Below are positions 1 through 7,320 of a DNA stretch of 9,919 nucleotides, piece after piece; position 1 is the first letter of the stretch, and each line of letters begins with the position of its first letter. The DNA is from Clostridia bacterium (GTDB taxonomy: Bacteria > Bacillota > Clostridia > Oscillospirales > Oscillospiraceae). A model generated the notes under the pieces. That model ran no database searches and had not been told where the DNA came from. It saw nothing but the letters and a program-made list of their open reading frames with translations. The translations under genes were made by a program, and so were the position numbers. The stretch spans positions 1 through 9,919 of the forward strand of contig QKDF01000247.1 of assembly GCA_003245395.1 (NCBI GenBank), in the 5' to 3' direction.

Positions 1-623
1 GCTTAACTGTCGTCTCTGTGGACGGTTTCCGCCTCGCTATTAGAAAAGAACCTTTGGAAAAAATAGACGGAGGATATTTTTCCTTTGTGGCGCCTGGCGC
101 AGCGCTGAGTGAAGTTGAAAAAATTTGCAGTGACAGCGAGGATCTGGCTGCAATTACGCTTGGAAAACGGCACATTCTGTTTGAAGTCGGCGATACACAG
201 TTAATCTGCAGGCGGTTGGAAGGAGAGTTTTTGGATTACAAAAATGCCATCCCACGCAAAAATCCAACTGTGATGGTTGCTGATACAAAGGCTTTTATTG
301 AAAGCATTGACCGCGTCAGCGTCGTAATCTCTGAAAAACTGAAAAGCCCTGTGCGGTGCCTGTTTGAGCAGGACCGAGTGATCTTGTCTGCAAAGACGCC
401 CAACGGAGAAGCAAAGGACGTCTGCAGAATGTCGGGCGATGGCGGCGGACTGGAAATTGGCTTCAATAATCGATATTTGATGGAAGCTATGCGCTATGCC
501 CCGGCGGATACCGTACGGATTGAATTGAATACCAGTGTTTCTCCGGCAATCATTGTTCCATCTGACGGAAACGAAAATTTTCTCTATATGGTACTTCCCG
601 TGCGTTTGAAAGCGCAGGATTGA
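1..623 (+). CDS. dnaN: DNA polymerase III beta subunit (sliding clamp), 3' part
   Basis: This is the C-terminal 206 residues of the ring-shaped clamp that encircles DNA and tethers the replicative polymerase; it also docks repair factors through its hydrophobic pocket. The reading frame is already open at base 3 ([14 protein letters not shown]), which matches the family's TDGHRLA-type segment, so the GTG at 18 is an internal valine codon and the true start lies upstream of the window. The end, YMVLPVRL, corresponds to the conserved C-terminal pocket strand (MPMRL in E. coli), with four extra residues KAQD before the TGA. The family is usually about 365-375 residues, so roughly 160 are missing from view. 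The next gene starts 7 nt after the stop, which suggests one transcript. Identification is secure; only the 5' end is unseen. Confidence 0.96.
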   Translation, partial: LTVVSVDGFRLAIRKEPLEKIDGGYFSFVAPGAALSEVEKICSDSEDLAAITLGKRHILFEVGDTQLICRRLEGEFLDYKNAIPRKNPTVMVADTKAFIESIDRVSVVISEKLKSPVRCLFEQDRVILSAKTPNGEAKDVCRMSGDGGGLEIGFNNRYLMEAMRYAPADTVRIELNTSVSPAIIVPSDGNENFLYMVLPVRLKAQD

Positions 624-630
624 GAGCAAA

Positions 631-846
631 ATGAAAATTGTTACAATTCAAACTGAATATATCAAACTTCAGGATCTTTTAAAGCTGGCGAATTTCGTGG
701 AGACCGGCGGCGAAGCCAAGGAGCGCATTCAAAACGGTGAAATCCTTGTAAATGGCGAGGTCTGCACGATGCGGGGAAAGAAAATGCGTCCTGGAGATGT
801 CGCAACAATCGATGGACGGGATTGTACTCCGAAATATGTGGATTGA
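631..846 (+). CDS. yaaA: S4-domain RNA-binding protein, YaaA type
   Basis: A 71-residue protein that is almost entirely one S4 RNA-binding domain, the fold found in ribosomal protein S4, pseudouridine synthases and tyrosyl-tRNA synthetase. The diagnostic pattern is visible: [20 protein letters not shown], then [13 protein letters not shown], then [15 protein letters not shown]. Its place between dnaN and recF is the standard position of B. subtilis yaaA and its orthologues. Its exact role is not readable from sequence; binding to rRNA or structured RNA is inferred from the fold. The start ATG lies 7 nt after the dnaN stop with only a weak purine stretch (GAGAG) before it, so translation probably depends on ribosomes finishing dnaN. 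Its last 11 bases overlap the start of recF. Confidence 0.93.
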   Translation: MKIVTIQTEYIKLQDLLKLANFVETGGEAKERIQNGEILVNGEVCTMRGKKMRPGDVATIDGRDCTPKYVD

Positions 847-1948
847 ACGGCTTGAACTCCAGAATTTTCGGAATTACCGGCAGGAAGCAATTGACTTTGA
901 CGGCAGCTATAATGTGATTTTTGGAGAAAATGCGCAGGGAAAAACAAATTTATTGGAAGCAATCGTCTATCTTTCCTGCGGAAAATCTCCACGGGCCAGA
1001 GCGGACCGAGAACTGATCTCTTTTGATGAAAAACAGTCTCGTCTTTCTGCCCGGGTTTGGGCCAGAGACCGTGATTTTTTATTGGAAGCAGATCTGTTTC
1101 GGGATCGGCGGCGCAGACTGCAGATCAATCATGTACCGGCAAAGACCTCTTCCGCTCTTTCATCCGTTTATCAGACAGTATTTTTCTGTCCTGAGGATTT
1201 GTTTCTGATTCGGGATGGAGCAGCTGTTCGAAGAAAATTTATGGATACGGCGCTTTGTCAGCTTCGGCCGCGGTATGCCGCGGCCTTGGCTGCGTATAAC
1301 CGGGCGTATGAACATAAAACGCGCATTTTAAGAGATATGGAAGAACGGCCTGATTTATTGGCAATGCTTCCTGAATTCAATGAGAGGATGGTTCAGGCCG
1401 GTGCGGTTTTGATCCGTTATCGGGCAAGATTCATTGAAAAGCTTGCTGTCTATGCCGCGGCCAATCATGCGGAGTGTTCCGGAAAGCGAGAGTCGCTTTC
1501 TATCCAGTACCATACGGTTTCTGTCATTGAAAACCCTTTGGCGGACATTGTTGTTGTGGAACAGCAGCTGCGGGAGCACATGATGACGCATCGTTCGGCT
1601 GAGCTTTCTTCCAGGCTTTGTCTTTCCGGGCCGCATAAGGATGATTTGGTCATTGAGATCAATGGCAGAGATGCAAAATCCTTTTCTTCTCAGGGACAGA
1701 CCCGTACGGCTGCTTTGGCGTTGAAGTTGGCGGAACGAGAGATGTATTATAGCGCCGTAGGTGAATATCCAATTTTACTATTAGATGATGTTCTTTCCGA
1801 GCTGGATCAGCGCCGTCAGGAATTTGTGTTGAATCGAATTGCCGGAGGACAAGTATTTATCACCTGCTGTGAAGACGATCGGCTGCCTGCGCTGCTGGGC
1901 GGCAAAGTTTTTCATGTTCGGAGCGGCGCTGTTGCTCCGTCTGTGTGA
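836..1948 (+). CDS. recF: DNA replication and repair protein RecF
   Basis: RecF is an SMC/ABC-like ATPase that, with RecO and RecR, helps load RecA at single-strand gaps and stalled forks. From the ATG at 836 the protein is 370 residues, the normal size. The Walker A motif GENAQGKT is at residues 30-37, the ABC signature LSGPHKDD at 263-270, and Walker B ILLLDD at 313-318, followed by the VLSELD D-loop ending at D324. The frame is open from 752, but the extra 28 residues there are antisense-like translation of yaaA in another frame, whereas [15 protein letters not shown] is the typical RecF N-terminus. The start overlaps yaaA by 11 nt and has only a weak GGACGGGA far upstream, which fits translational coupling. 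Codons are noticeably richer in TTG/TTA leucine than in gyrA. Confidence 0.96.
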   Translation: MWIERLELQNFRNYRQEAIDFDGSYNVIFGENAQGKTNLLEAIVYLSCGKSPRARADRELISFDEKQSRLSARVWARDRDFLLEADLFRDRRRRLQINHVPAKTSSALSSVYQTVFFCPEDLFLIRDGAAVRRKFMDTALCQLRPRYAAALAAYNRAYEHKTRILRDMEERPDLLAMLPEFNERMVQAGAVLIRYRARFIEKLAVYAAANHAECSGKRESLSIQYHTVSVIENPLADIVVVEQQLREHMMTHRSAELSSRLCLSGPHKDDLVIEINGRDAKSFSSQGQTRTAALALKLAEREMYYSAVGEYPILLLDDVLSELDQRRQEFVLNRIAGGQVFITCCEDDRLPALLGGKVFHVRSGAVAPSV

Positions 1949-1961
1949 AAAGGGGATTTAC

Positions 1962-2231
1962 ATGTATTTACATCTGGGGCAAAACGAGATCATCCCCGAA
2001 GGACGGATTATTGGTATTTTTGATATGGATAAGGCGACGTATGAAAAGCGGACACGAGAATTTTTGACCAAGGCAGAAGCTGAAGGCGTTGTTATTGATA
2101 TTTCGGGAGAAATCCCCAAATCTTTTCTTGTCTGTGACCATCCTTATCATAAACAGATTGTATATCTTTCTCAGTTGAACGCGGGTACGCTGCAAAAGCG
2201 GGCTGAAGCGAAACAGCTGGAGTTTGAATAA
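1962..2231 (+). CDS. remB: DUF370 / RemB-like regulatory protein
   Basis: An 89-residue member of the DUF370 family (B. subtilis YaaB/RemB, related to the matrix-gene activator RemA). The N-terminus MYLHLGQNEIIPEGRIIGIFDMD, then TREFLTKAEAEG and PKSFLVCD, and the IVYLSQLNAGTLQKR segment are typical. It lies between recF and gyrB, the position of yaaB in Bacilli. RemA binds DNA and activates biofilm-matrix operons in B. subtilis; whether the protein here regulates anything similar is inference. The open frame extends upstream to 1839 inside recF, but the ATG at 1962 sits behind a good Shine-Dalgarno (AAGGGG, 1949-1954) and matches the family N-terminus. The spacer to recF is 13 nt. Confidence 0.92.
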   Translation: MYLHLGQNEIIPEGRIIGIFDMDKATYEKRTREFLTKAEAEGVVIDISGEIPKSFLVCDHPYHKQIVYLSQLNAGTLQKRAEAKQLEFE

Positions 2232-2279
2232 AGCGCACATTCTGCGTAGCATACCCCAAAAAAGAAGGGAGAATTCCTC

Positions 2280-4226
2280 ATGTCTGAAAATGAAAACACC
2301 TTGCTTCGGGCGGAGACCTCACATGAGTACGACGCCTCGGAGATTCAGGTGCTGGAGGGTCTGGAAGCAGTCCGGAAACGGCCGGGCATGTATATTGGCT
2401 CCACCTCCTCCTCGGGCCTTCATCATCTGGTCTACGAAATTGTAGACAACTCAATTGATGAGGCTCTGGCCGGATATTGTACGGAAATTACCGTTCAAAT
2501 CAACGACGGCGAAACGATTACGGTGGTTGATAACGGCCGCGGAATTCCGGTGGATATCCAGGCGCAAACGGGAAAACCCGCTCTGGAAGTTGTCTATACG
2601 GTTCTTCACGCCGGCGGAAAGTTTGGCGGAGGAGGATATAAAGTCTCCGGCGGCCTGCATGGTGTGGGCGCGTCGGTGGTAAATGCTCTGTCAGAGTGGC
2701 TGGTCGTTCAGGTGCACCGGGATGGAAAAATCTATGAGATGAAGTTCTCACGGGGGGCCATCACAGAAGAGATGAAGGTTGTCGGGGAAACCGACCATAC
2801 CGGTACGACAGTAACTTTTAAGCCAGATCATGAGATGTTTGAGGATACTGTTTATGATTATGAAGTTCTCCATACCCGGATGCGGGAACAGGCGTTCCTG
2901 AATGCAGGGCTTCGTATTCGTACCATTGATCTGCGTCCCGGCAAGGAACAATCTGACGAGATGTGCTATGCCGGCGGCATTCGGGAATTTGTGACCTGGA
3001 TCAACCGCAACCGTGATTCTATTCATAATGAAATCATTTATATGTCTGGCAGTCGGGACGATTCTATGGCCGAAGTTGCACTGCAGTATCATGACGGCTA
3101 TAACGAGACGATTCTCTCTTTTGCCAATAATATTCATACTCCCGAAGGCGGCATGCATGAAGAGGGCTTTAAGCGCGCGTTGACCAATGTACTCAATGCC
3201 TATGGCCGGAAGAGCGGCATGCTGAAAAATGATGATAAGATTTCCGGCGAAGATTGCCGGGAGGGCCTGACCTGTGTGATTTCCGTTAAACTGACAGAGG
3301 CACAGTTTGAAGGACAGACCAAGGCGAAGCTGGGTAACAGCGAGATCCGCACGCTGGTAAACAATATCGTTTCTGATCGTCTGGAGATTTTCCTTGAGGA
3401 AAATCCCCAAGTCGGCCGTATGATTTTGGATAAAGCGCTGACTGCCAATCGTGCCCGGGAGGCTGCTCGGAAGGCGCGGGAATCCATTCGGCGCAAGACG
3501 GCTTTGGGCGGTGCGGCGATGCCTGACAAGCTGCGGGACTGCAACGAAGCAAATCCCGAACTGACGGAACTCTACATCGTCGAGGGTGATTCCGCAGGCG
3601 GTTCGGCAACACAGGGTCGTGATTCCCGATTTCAGGCTATCCTCCCTCTGTGGGGTAAAATGCTCAACGTGGAAAAAGCCCGGGCCGACAAGGTTTACGG
3701 CAATGATAAGCTCCAACCAGTAATTACGGCGCTGGGCGCCGGCATTGGCGACGAATTTGATCCGAACAAGCTGCGTTATCATAAGATCGTGATTATGGCC
3801 GATGCCGATGTGGATGGCTCTCATATTCGCACACTGCTGCTGACCTTCTTCTTCCGCTTTATGCGCCCGCTGATTGATCATGGATACGTCTATGCCGCTG
3901 TGCCTCCTTTGTATAAGCTGACCCGCGGAAAAAATACCCGCGTGGCTTTTTCGGATATGGAGCGGGATCAGATTTCTACCGAAATGCGGGCCGACAATCC
4001 CAATGCAAAAGTGGATATCAGCCGATTTAAAGGTCTGGGCGAAATGAATCCCCATGAGCTTTGGGAAACAACCATGGACCCCGAAAAACGAACACTTAAG
4101 AGAATTGAATTGGACGACGCTGTTCGGGCAGATGAGATTTTTACAATTCTGATGGGCGAAAAAGTGGAGCCGCGCAAAGAGTTTATCGAGAAAAACGCAA
4201 AATATGCAGTCAATTTGGACTATTAA
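2280..4226 (+). CDS. gyrB: DNA gyrase subunit B
   Basis: The ATPase and TOPRIM subunit of gyrase, which with GyrA introduces negative supercoils ahead of forks and transcription. At 648 residues it lacks the roughly 170-residue insert of proteobacterial GyrB. The GHKL ATPase comes first: [10 protein letters not shown] at 53-62 gives the general base E53 and Mg ligand N57, D84 (VVDNGRG) contacts adenine, and K114 (HAGGKFGG) belongs to the lid region. The transducer lysine K348 is in QTK (346-348). TOPRIM residues are E435 (EGDSAGG) and D508/D510 (DADVDG). Numbering runs exactly 11 ahead of E. coli at these sites. [10 protein letters not shown] and the C-terminal zone are intact. The ATG has a strong SD (GAAGGGAG, 2264-2271). 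W458 occupies the position of E. coli K447. ParE is unlikely given the oriC context and the adjacent gyrA. Confidence 0.98.
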   Translation: MSENENTLLRAETSHEYDASEIQVLEGLEAVRKRPGMYIGSTSSSGLHHLVYEIVDNSIDEALAGYCTEITVQINDGETITVVDNGRGIPVDIQAQTGKPALEVVYTVLHAGGKFGGGGYKVSGGLHGVGASVVNALSEWLVVQVHRDGKIYEMKFSRGAITEEMKVVGETDHTGTTVTFKPDHEMFEDTVYDYEVLHTRMREQAFLNAGLRIRTIDLRPGKEQSDEMCYAGGIREFVTWINRNRDSIHNEIIYMSGSRDDSMAEVALQYHDGYNETILSFANNIHTPEGGMHEEGFKRALTNVLNAYGRKSGMLKNDDKISGEDCREGLTCVISVKLTEAQFEGQTKAKLGNSEIRTLVNNIVSDRLEIFLEENPQVGRMILDKALTANRAREAARKARESIRRKTALGGAAMPDKLRDCNEANPELTELYIVEGDSAGGSATQGRDSRFQAILPLWGKMLNVEKARADKVYGNDKLQPVITALGAGIGDEFDPNKLRYHKIVIMADADVDGSHIRTLLLTFFFRFMRPLIDHGYVYAAVPPLYKLTRGKNTRVAFSDMERDQISTEMRADNPNAKVDISRFKGLGEMNPHELWETTMDPEKRTLKRIELDDAVRADEIFTILMGEKVEPRKEFIEKNAKYAVNLDY

Positions 4227-4241
4227 GGAAGGTGAACCGAA

Positions 4242-6752
4242 ATGAGTAAGAAACCCCAATATGATCCTGAGGAAATTCGGTTCCCGGACCAAAAAATCAA
4301 AACCTCTCCTCTGGTATCGGAGATGGAGCAATCTTATATTGAATACGCGATGAGCGTTATTGTCGGACGCGCACTGCCCGATGTGCGCGACGGTTTGAAA
4401 CCTGTACATCGCCGGATTCTCTACGCGATGTATGAGGATAACCTCACCAGCGATCGGCCATTTAAAAAGTCCGCAACCTGCGTGGGCGACGTGCTGGGCC
4501 GGTATCATCCCCATGGCGACGCATCGGTCTATGATGCGCTGGTCCGGCTGGCGCAGGACTTTTCCATGCGCTATCCCTTGGTGGACGGCCACGGCAACTT
4601 CGGTTCCATCGACGGTGACCCCCCTGCGGCCTATCGTTATACGGAAGCGCGGATGGCCAAGCTGTCCGATGAAATGCTGCGGGAGATTGACAAAGAAACG
4701 GTGGATTGGGACCCCAACTTTGATGAGAGCCGAAAAGAACCACGTGTACTGCCCTCCCGCTTCCCCAATTTACTGGTCAACGGATCTTCCGGTATCGCCG
4801 TAGGCATGGCCACCAACATTCCGCCTCACAACCTGCGGGAAGTGATCGGCGCCTGTATCTGTGTGCTGGAAAATCCGGAGGCAGAGCTGGCCGATCTGAT
4901 GCAGTACGTAAAAGGGCCTGACTTCCCAACCAAGGGTATTATTATGGGCCGCAGCGGTATCCGCGCCGCTTATGCCACCGGCCGCGGCCGCGTGATTATT
5001 CGTGCCCGGACGGAATTTGAAGAGTTCAACAAAGATCGCACCCGTATTATTGTCACTGAGATTCCCTATCAGGTCAATAAGCGGATGTTAATCAAGAATA
5101 TGGCCGAGCAGGTGGAAGACAAGCGCCTGGAGGGAATTTCCGACATCCGGGACGAGTCTGACCGCAACGGTATGCGCATTGTAATTGAACTCAAGCGGGA
5201 TGCCAATCCTCAGGTGGTGCTCAACCGTCTGTTTACCCAGACACAGCTGCAAAGTTCTTTTGCGATTAATATGCTGGCCCTGGTGCAGAATCAGTCCCAG
5301 CCAAAGATCCTGTCTCTGCGGCATATCATTGACGAATACCTCGCCTTCCAGGAAGAGATCATTGTCCGCCGGACAAAGTACGATCTGCGCAAGGCGCAGG
5401 AGCGGGCCCACCTGCTGGAAGGATTGCTGATTGCCGAGGATAATATTGACGCAGTCATTAAAACCATTCGGGAATCCTATGACAACGCCAAGCAGAACCT
5501 GATGGAACGATTTGGACTGGATGATATTCAGGCGCAGGCCATTCTGGATATGCAGCTCAAGCGTCTGCAGGGTCTGGAACGGGAAAAGCTGGAGGCAGAG
5601 TATAAAGAGCTGGAAGAAAAAATCGCTTATTACAATAAGATCCTATCCTCTGATGAGATGATTCGTGACATTTTGAAGAAAGAACTTAAGGAGATCTCAG
5701 ATAAGTTCGGTGATGACCGCCTGACTGAGATTCAGGATATGGAGGATGAGATCGACATTGAGGATCTCATTGAGGAAGAGCAGTGTGTCTATACCATGAC
5801 GGACGTGGGCTATATCAAGCGGCTGCCTGCCTCCACTTACCGCAGCCAGAACCGCGGAGGTAAGGGCATTTCCGCGCAATCCCTGCGGGATGAGGACTGC
5901 GTTTCTACGGTATTTACCGCTTCCACACACGATTATATTTTGTTCTTTACCAATACCGGAAAGGTACACCGGAAGAAGGGTTACCAAATTCCGGAGGCAG
6001 GCAGAACCGCCCGCGGCAGCAATATCATCAATATTCTTCCGGTGGAACAGGGAGAAAAAGTAACTGCGATGCTCCATGTCAAGGATATGGAGGAAGAGGC
6101 ATATCTCACCATGGTGACCCGCAACGGCACTGTCAAGCGGATAGACCTGAGTTCCATCAATACAGCCAGAAAAGCCGGTATTCGCGCCATTACGCTGGAT
6201 GAGGGAGACGAATTGATTTCCGTCCGCCGCACCAACGGCGACTGCAATATTCTGCTGATGACCCACAACGGCGCGTCCATTTGCTTCAAGGAGAGTGACG
6301 TCCGCGTGATGGGCCGCGATGCGGTTGGTGTACGTGGCATTCGTCTGCGGGGTGACGACTACGTCGTCGCTGCCGTCCGGGCGGAGGAGAATACCTCCCT
6401 TCTGGCGATCACGGAAAACGGCTATGGCAAACAGACAGCCATTTCTGAATATCTGCGCGGAGACGAACCTCAGAGCCGCGGCGGTTATGGACTCAAGGGA
6501 TATCAGGTGACTGAAAAAACCGGGCCGATTGCCGGAGCCAAAGTGGTGGCAGGCGACGAAGATATTTTGATTATCTCCGACGATGGAACCATTATTCGTA
6601 TGGCTGTGGCCGACGTGAACACCTACAGCCGTACGGCGCAGGGTGTACGTGTGATGCGGCTTTCGGAAAGCGCAAAGGTGATCTCCATTGCAAAGGCTGA
6701 AAAAGAACCCGCCGAGGGCGAAGAGGAAGCACTGCCCCAAGAGCAGGATTAA
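4242..6752 (+). CDS. gyrA: DNA gyrase subunit A
   Basis: The 836-residue DNA-cleaving subunit of gyrase. The catalytic tyrosine is Y133 (AYRYTEARM), next to R132, and the intercalating isoleucine is I185 ([11 protein letters not shown]), again 11 ahead of E. coli numbering. A coiled-coil/tower region rich in E, K and L runs through the middle (about residues 390-510). The C-terminal beta-pinwheel has a GyrA box QNRGGKG at 536-542, the element that wraps DNA and separates GyrA from ParC. The tail (819-836) is strongly acidic; acidic tails of this kind modulate wrapping in E. coli GyrA. In the quinolone pocket the usual Ser83 equivalent is A94, while the acidic D98 (Asp87 equivalent) is kept. 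The SD (AGGAAGGTGA) overlaps the gyrB stop and the spacer is only 15 nt, so GyrB and GyrA should be made together. Confidence 0.98.
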   Translation: MSKKPQYDPEEIRFPDQKIKTSPLVSEMEQSYIEYAMSVIVGRALPDVRDGLKPVHRRILYAMYEDNLTSDRPFKKSATCVGDVLGRYHPHGDASVYDALVRLAQDFSMRYPLVDGHGNFGSIDGDPPAAYRYTEARMAKLSDEMLREIDKETVDWDPNFDESRKEPRVLPSRFPNLLVNGSSGIAVGMATNIPPHNLREVIGACICVLENPEAELADLMQYVKGPDFPTKGIIMGRSGIRAAYATGRGRVIIRARTEFEEFNKDRTRIIVTEIPYQVNKRMLIKNMAEQVEDKRLEGISDIRDESDRNGMRIVIELKRDANPQVVLNRLFTQTQLQSSFAINMLALVQNQSQPKILSLRHIIDEYLAFQEEIIVRRTKYDLRKAQERAHLLEGLLIAEDNIDAVIKTIRESYDNAKQNLMERFGLDDIQAQAILDMQLKRLQGLEREKLEAEYKELEEKIAYYNKILSSDEMIRDILKKELKEISDKFGDDRLTEIQDMEDEIDIEDLIEEEQCVYTMTDVGYIKRLPASTYRSQNRGGKGISAQSLRDEDCVSTVFTASTHDYILFFTNTGKVHRKKGYQIPEAGRTARGSNIINILPVEQGEKVTAMLHVKDMEEEAYLTMVTRNGTVKRIDLSSINTARKAGIRAITLDEGDELISVRRTNGDCNILLMTHNGASICFKESDVRVMGRDAVGVRGIRLRGDDYVVAAVRAEENTSLLAITENGYGKQTAISEYLRGDEPQSRGGYGLKGYQVTEKTGPIAGAKVVAGDEDILIISDDGTIIRMAVADVNTYSRTAQGVRVMRLSESAKVISIAKAEKEPAEGEEEALPQEQD

Positions 6753-6794
6753 GTTTCCCCGCCGATCAAAATTCGAATGCATGAAGGAGATCCC

Positions 6795-7235
6795 ATGAAA
6801 ACCGTAACCATCTATACCGACGGAGCCTGTTCCGGAAACCCCGGCCCCGGCGGCTGGGGCGCGGTGCTGCTCTTTGGGGAGCATCGCCGGGAACTCTCCG
6901 GCGGCGAGCCGGAGACCACAAACAACCGCATGGAGCTTACCGCGGTCATTCGAGCGTTGTCGTTGTTGAAAGAGGCCTGTATCGTGGAGCTGTGGTCTGA
7001 TTCCAAATATGTCATTGACGGTTTGGAAAAGGGCTGGGCCAAGGGTTGGCAGAAGCGGGGCTGGATAAAATCCGATAAGAAGCCCGCACTGAATCCTGAT
7101 CTGTGGGAACAACTTTTAAAGCTGGCTGATTTCCACACTCTGCACTATCATTGGGTAAAAGGCCACGCCGATACAGCGGAAAATAACCGCTGTGATGAAC
7201 TTGCAGTGGCGGAAAGCAGAAAGTTTAAGGGATAA
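6795..7235 (+). CDS. rnhA: Ribonuclease HI
   Basis: This enzyme cuts the RNA strand of RNA:DNA hybrids, removing R-loops and primer remnants. The protein is 146 residues, and all catalytic residues are in place: D9 ([16 protein letters not shown]), E47 (NNRMEL), D69 (WSDSKYV), H124 (VKGHAD) and D134 (RCDELA), nearly colinear with E. coli RNase HI (D10, E48, D70, H124, D134). The basic handle region [18 protein letters not shown] is present. An in-frame ATG at 6777 would add six residues, but the clear SD AAGGAG (6784-6789) lies between it and the ATG at 6795, so the latter is chosen. It begins 42 nt after gyrA with no obvious promoter between, so cotranscription with gyrA is likely. A strong terminator follows the stop. 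Confidence 0.97.
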   Translation: MKTVTIYTDGACSGNPGPGGWGAVLLFGEHRRELSGGEPETTNNRMELTAVIRALSLLKEACIVELWSDSKYVIDGLEKGWAKGWQKRGWIKSDKKPALNPDLWEQLLKLADFHTLHYHWVKGHADTAENNRCDELAVAESRKFKG

Positions 7236-7320
7236 ATCCACATTTCCGGCCAGGATTGTGGAAAACTTCAAGAAAAGGAGCAGACAGCATTTGCTGTCTG
7301 CTCCTTTTTGGTGGATTTAT
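7232..7320. repeat. 10-bp inverted repeat flanking the shared terminator
   Basis: ATAAATCCAC at 7232-7241 is repeated as its exact reverse complement GTGGATTTAT at 7311-7320. The left arm contains the rnhA stop codon and the right arm overlaps the nadE stop codon, so both genes end in nearly the same sequence on their own strands. The arms enclose the 17-bp terminator hairpin. The pairing is a direct observation; whether it has a function is unknown. Confidence 0.6.
7273..7309. terminator. Bidirectional intrinsic terminator shared by rnhA and nadE
   Basis: A perfect 17-bp stem (7273-7289 with 7292-7308) closes a two-base centre; the core is AGGAGCAGACAGCA and its complement. An A-run on the left and a T-run on the right make it work in both directions: rightward transcripts end in UUUUU, and leftward nadE transcripts end in UUUUCUU. 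It lies 37 nt past the rnhA stop and 11 nt past the nadE stop, so it can stop both convergent units. Confidence 0.9.

Noticed and set aside
752..835. Longer N-terminus for recF
   Set aside because: The 28 extra codons lie in yaaA in another frame and do not resemble RecF; homologues begin at the [12 protein letters not shown] segment at 836.
1839..1961. Longer N-terminus for the DUF370 protein
   Set aside because: The extension lies inside recF, while the ATG at 1962 has a good SD and matches the family start MYLHLGQ.
2232..2279. A small CGCA/TGCG hairpin and possible promoter in the remB-gyrB gap
   Set aside because: The stem is only 4 bp with no T-tract, and no -35/-10 pair could be found, so the gap is treated as a plain operon spacer with the gyrB SD.
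2748..4592. A 614-codon open frame on the minus strand across gyrB and the start of gyrA
   Set aside because: It lies antisense to clearly conserved GyrB/GyrA coding sequence, has no family-like motifs or SD, and is a shadow of codon bias in the real genes.
2280..6752. Topoisomerase IV (parE/parC) instead of gyrase
   Set aside because: The GyrA box QNRGGKG, the full C-terminal pinwheel and the oriC-type gene order indicate gyrase.
5697..7112. A 471-codon minus-strand open frame across gyrA and rnhA
   Set aside because: It runs antisense to two intact conserved genes and their spacer; the translation is low-complexity shadow sequence without recognisable domains.
7257..7265. A DnaA-box-like TTTTCCACA (minus strand) in the rnhA-nadE spacer
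   Set aside because: It is a single near-match with no cluster or AT-rich unwinding zone nearby; the origin is expected upstream, near dnaA-dnaN.
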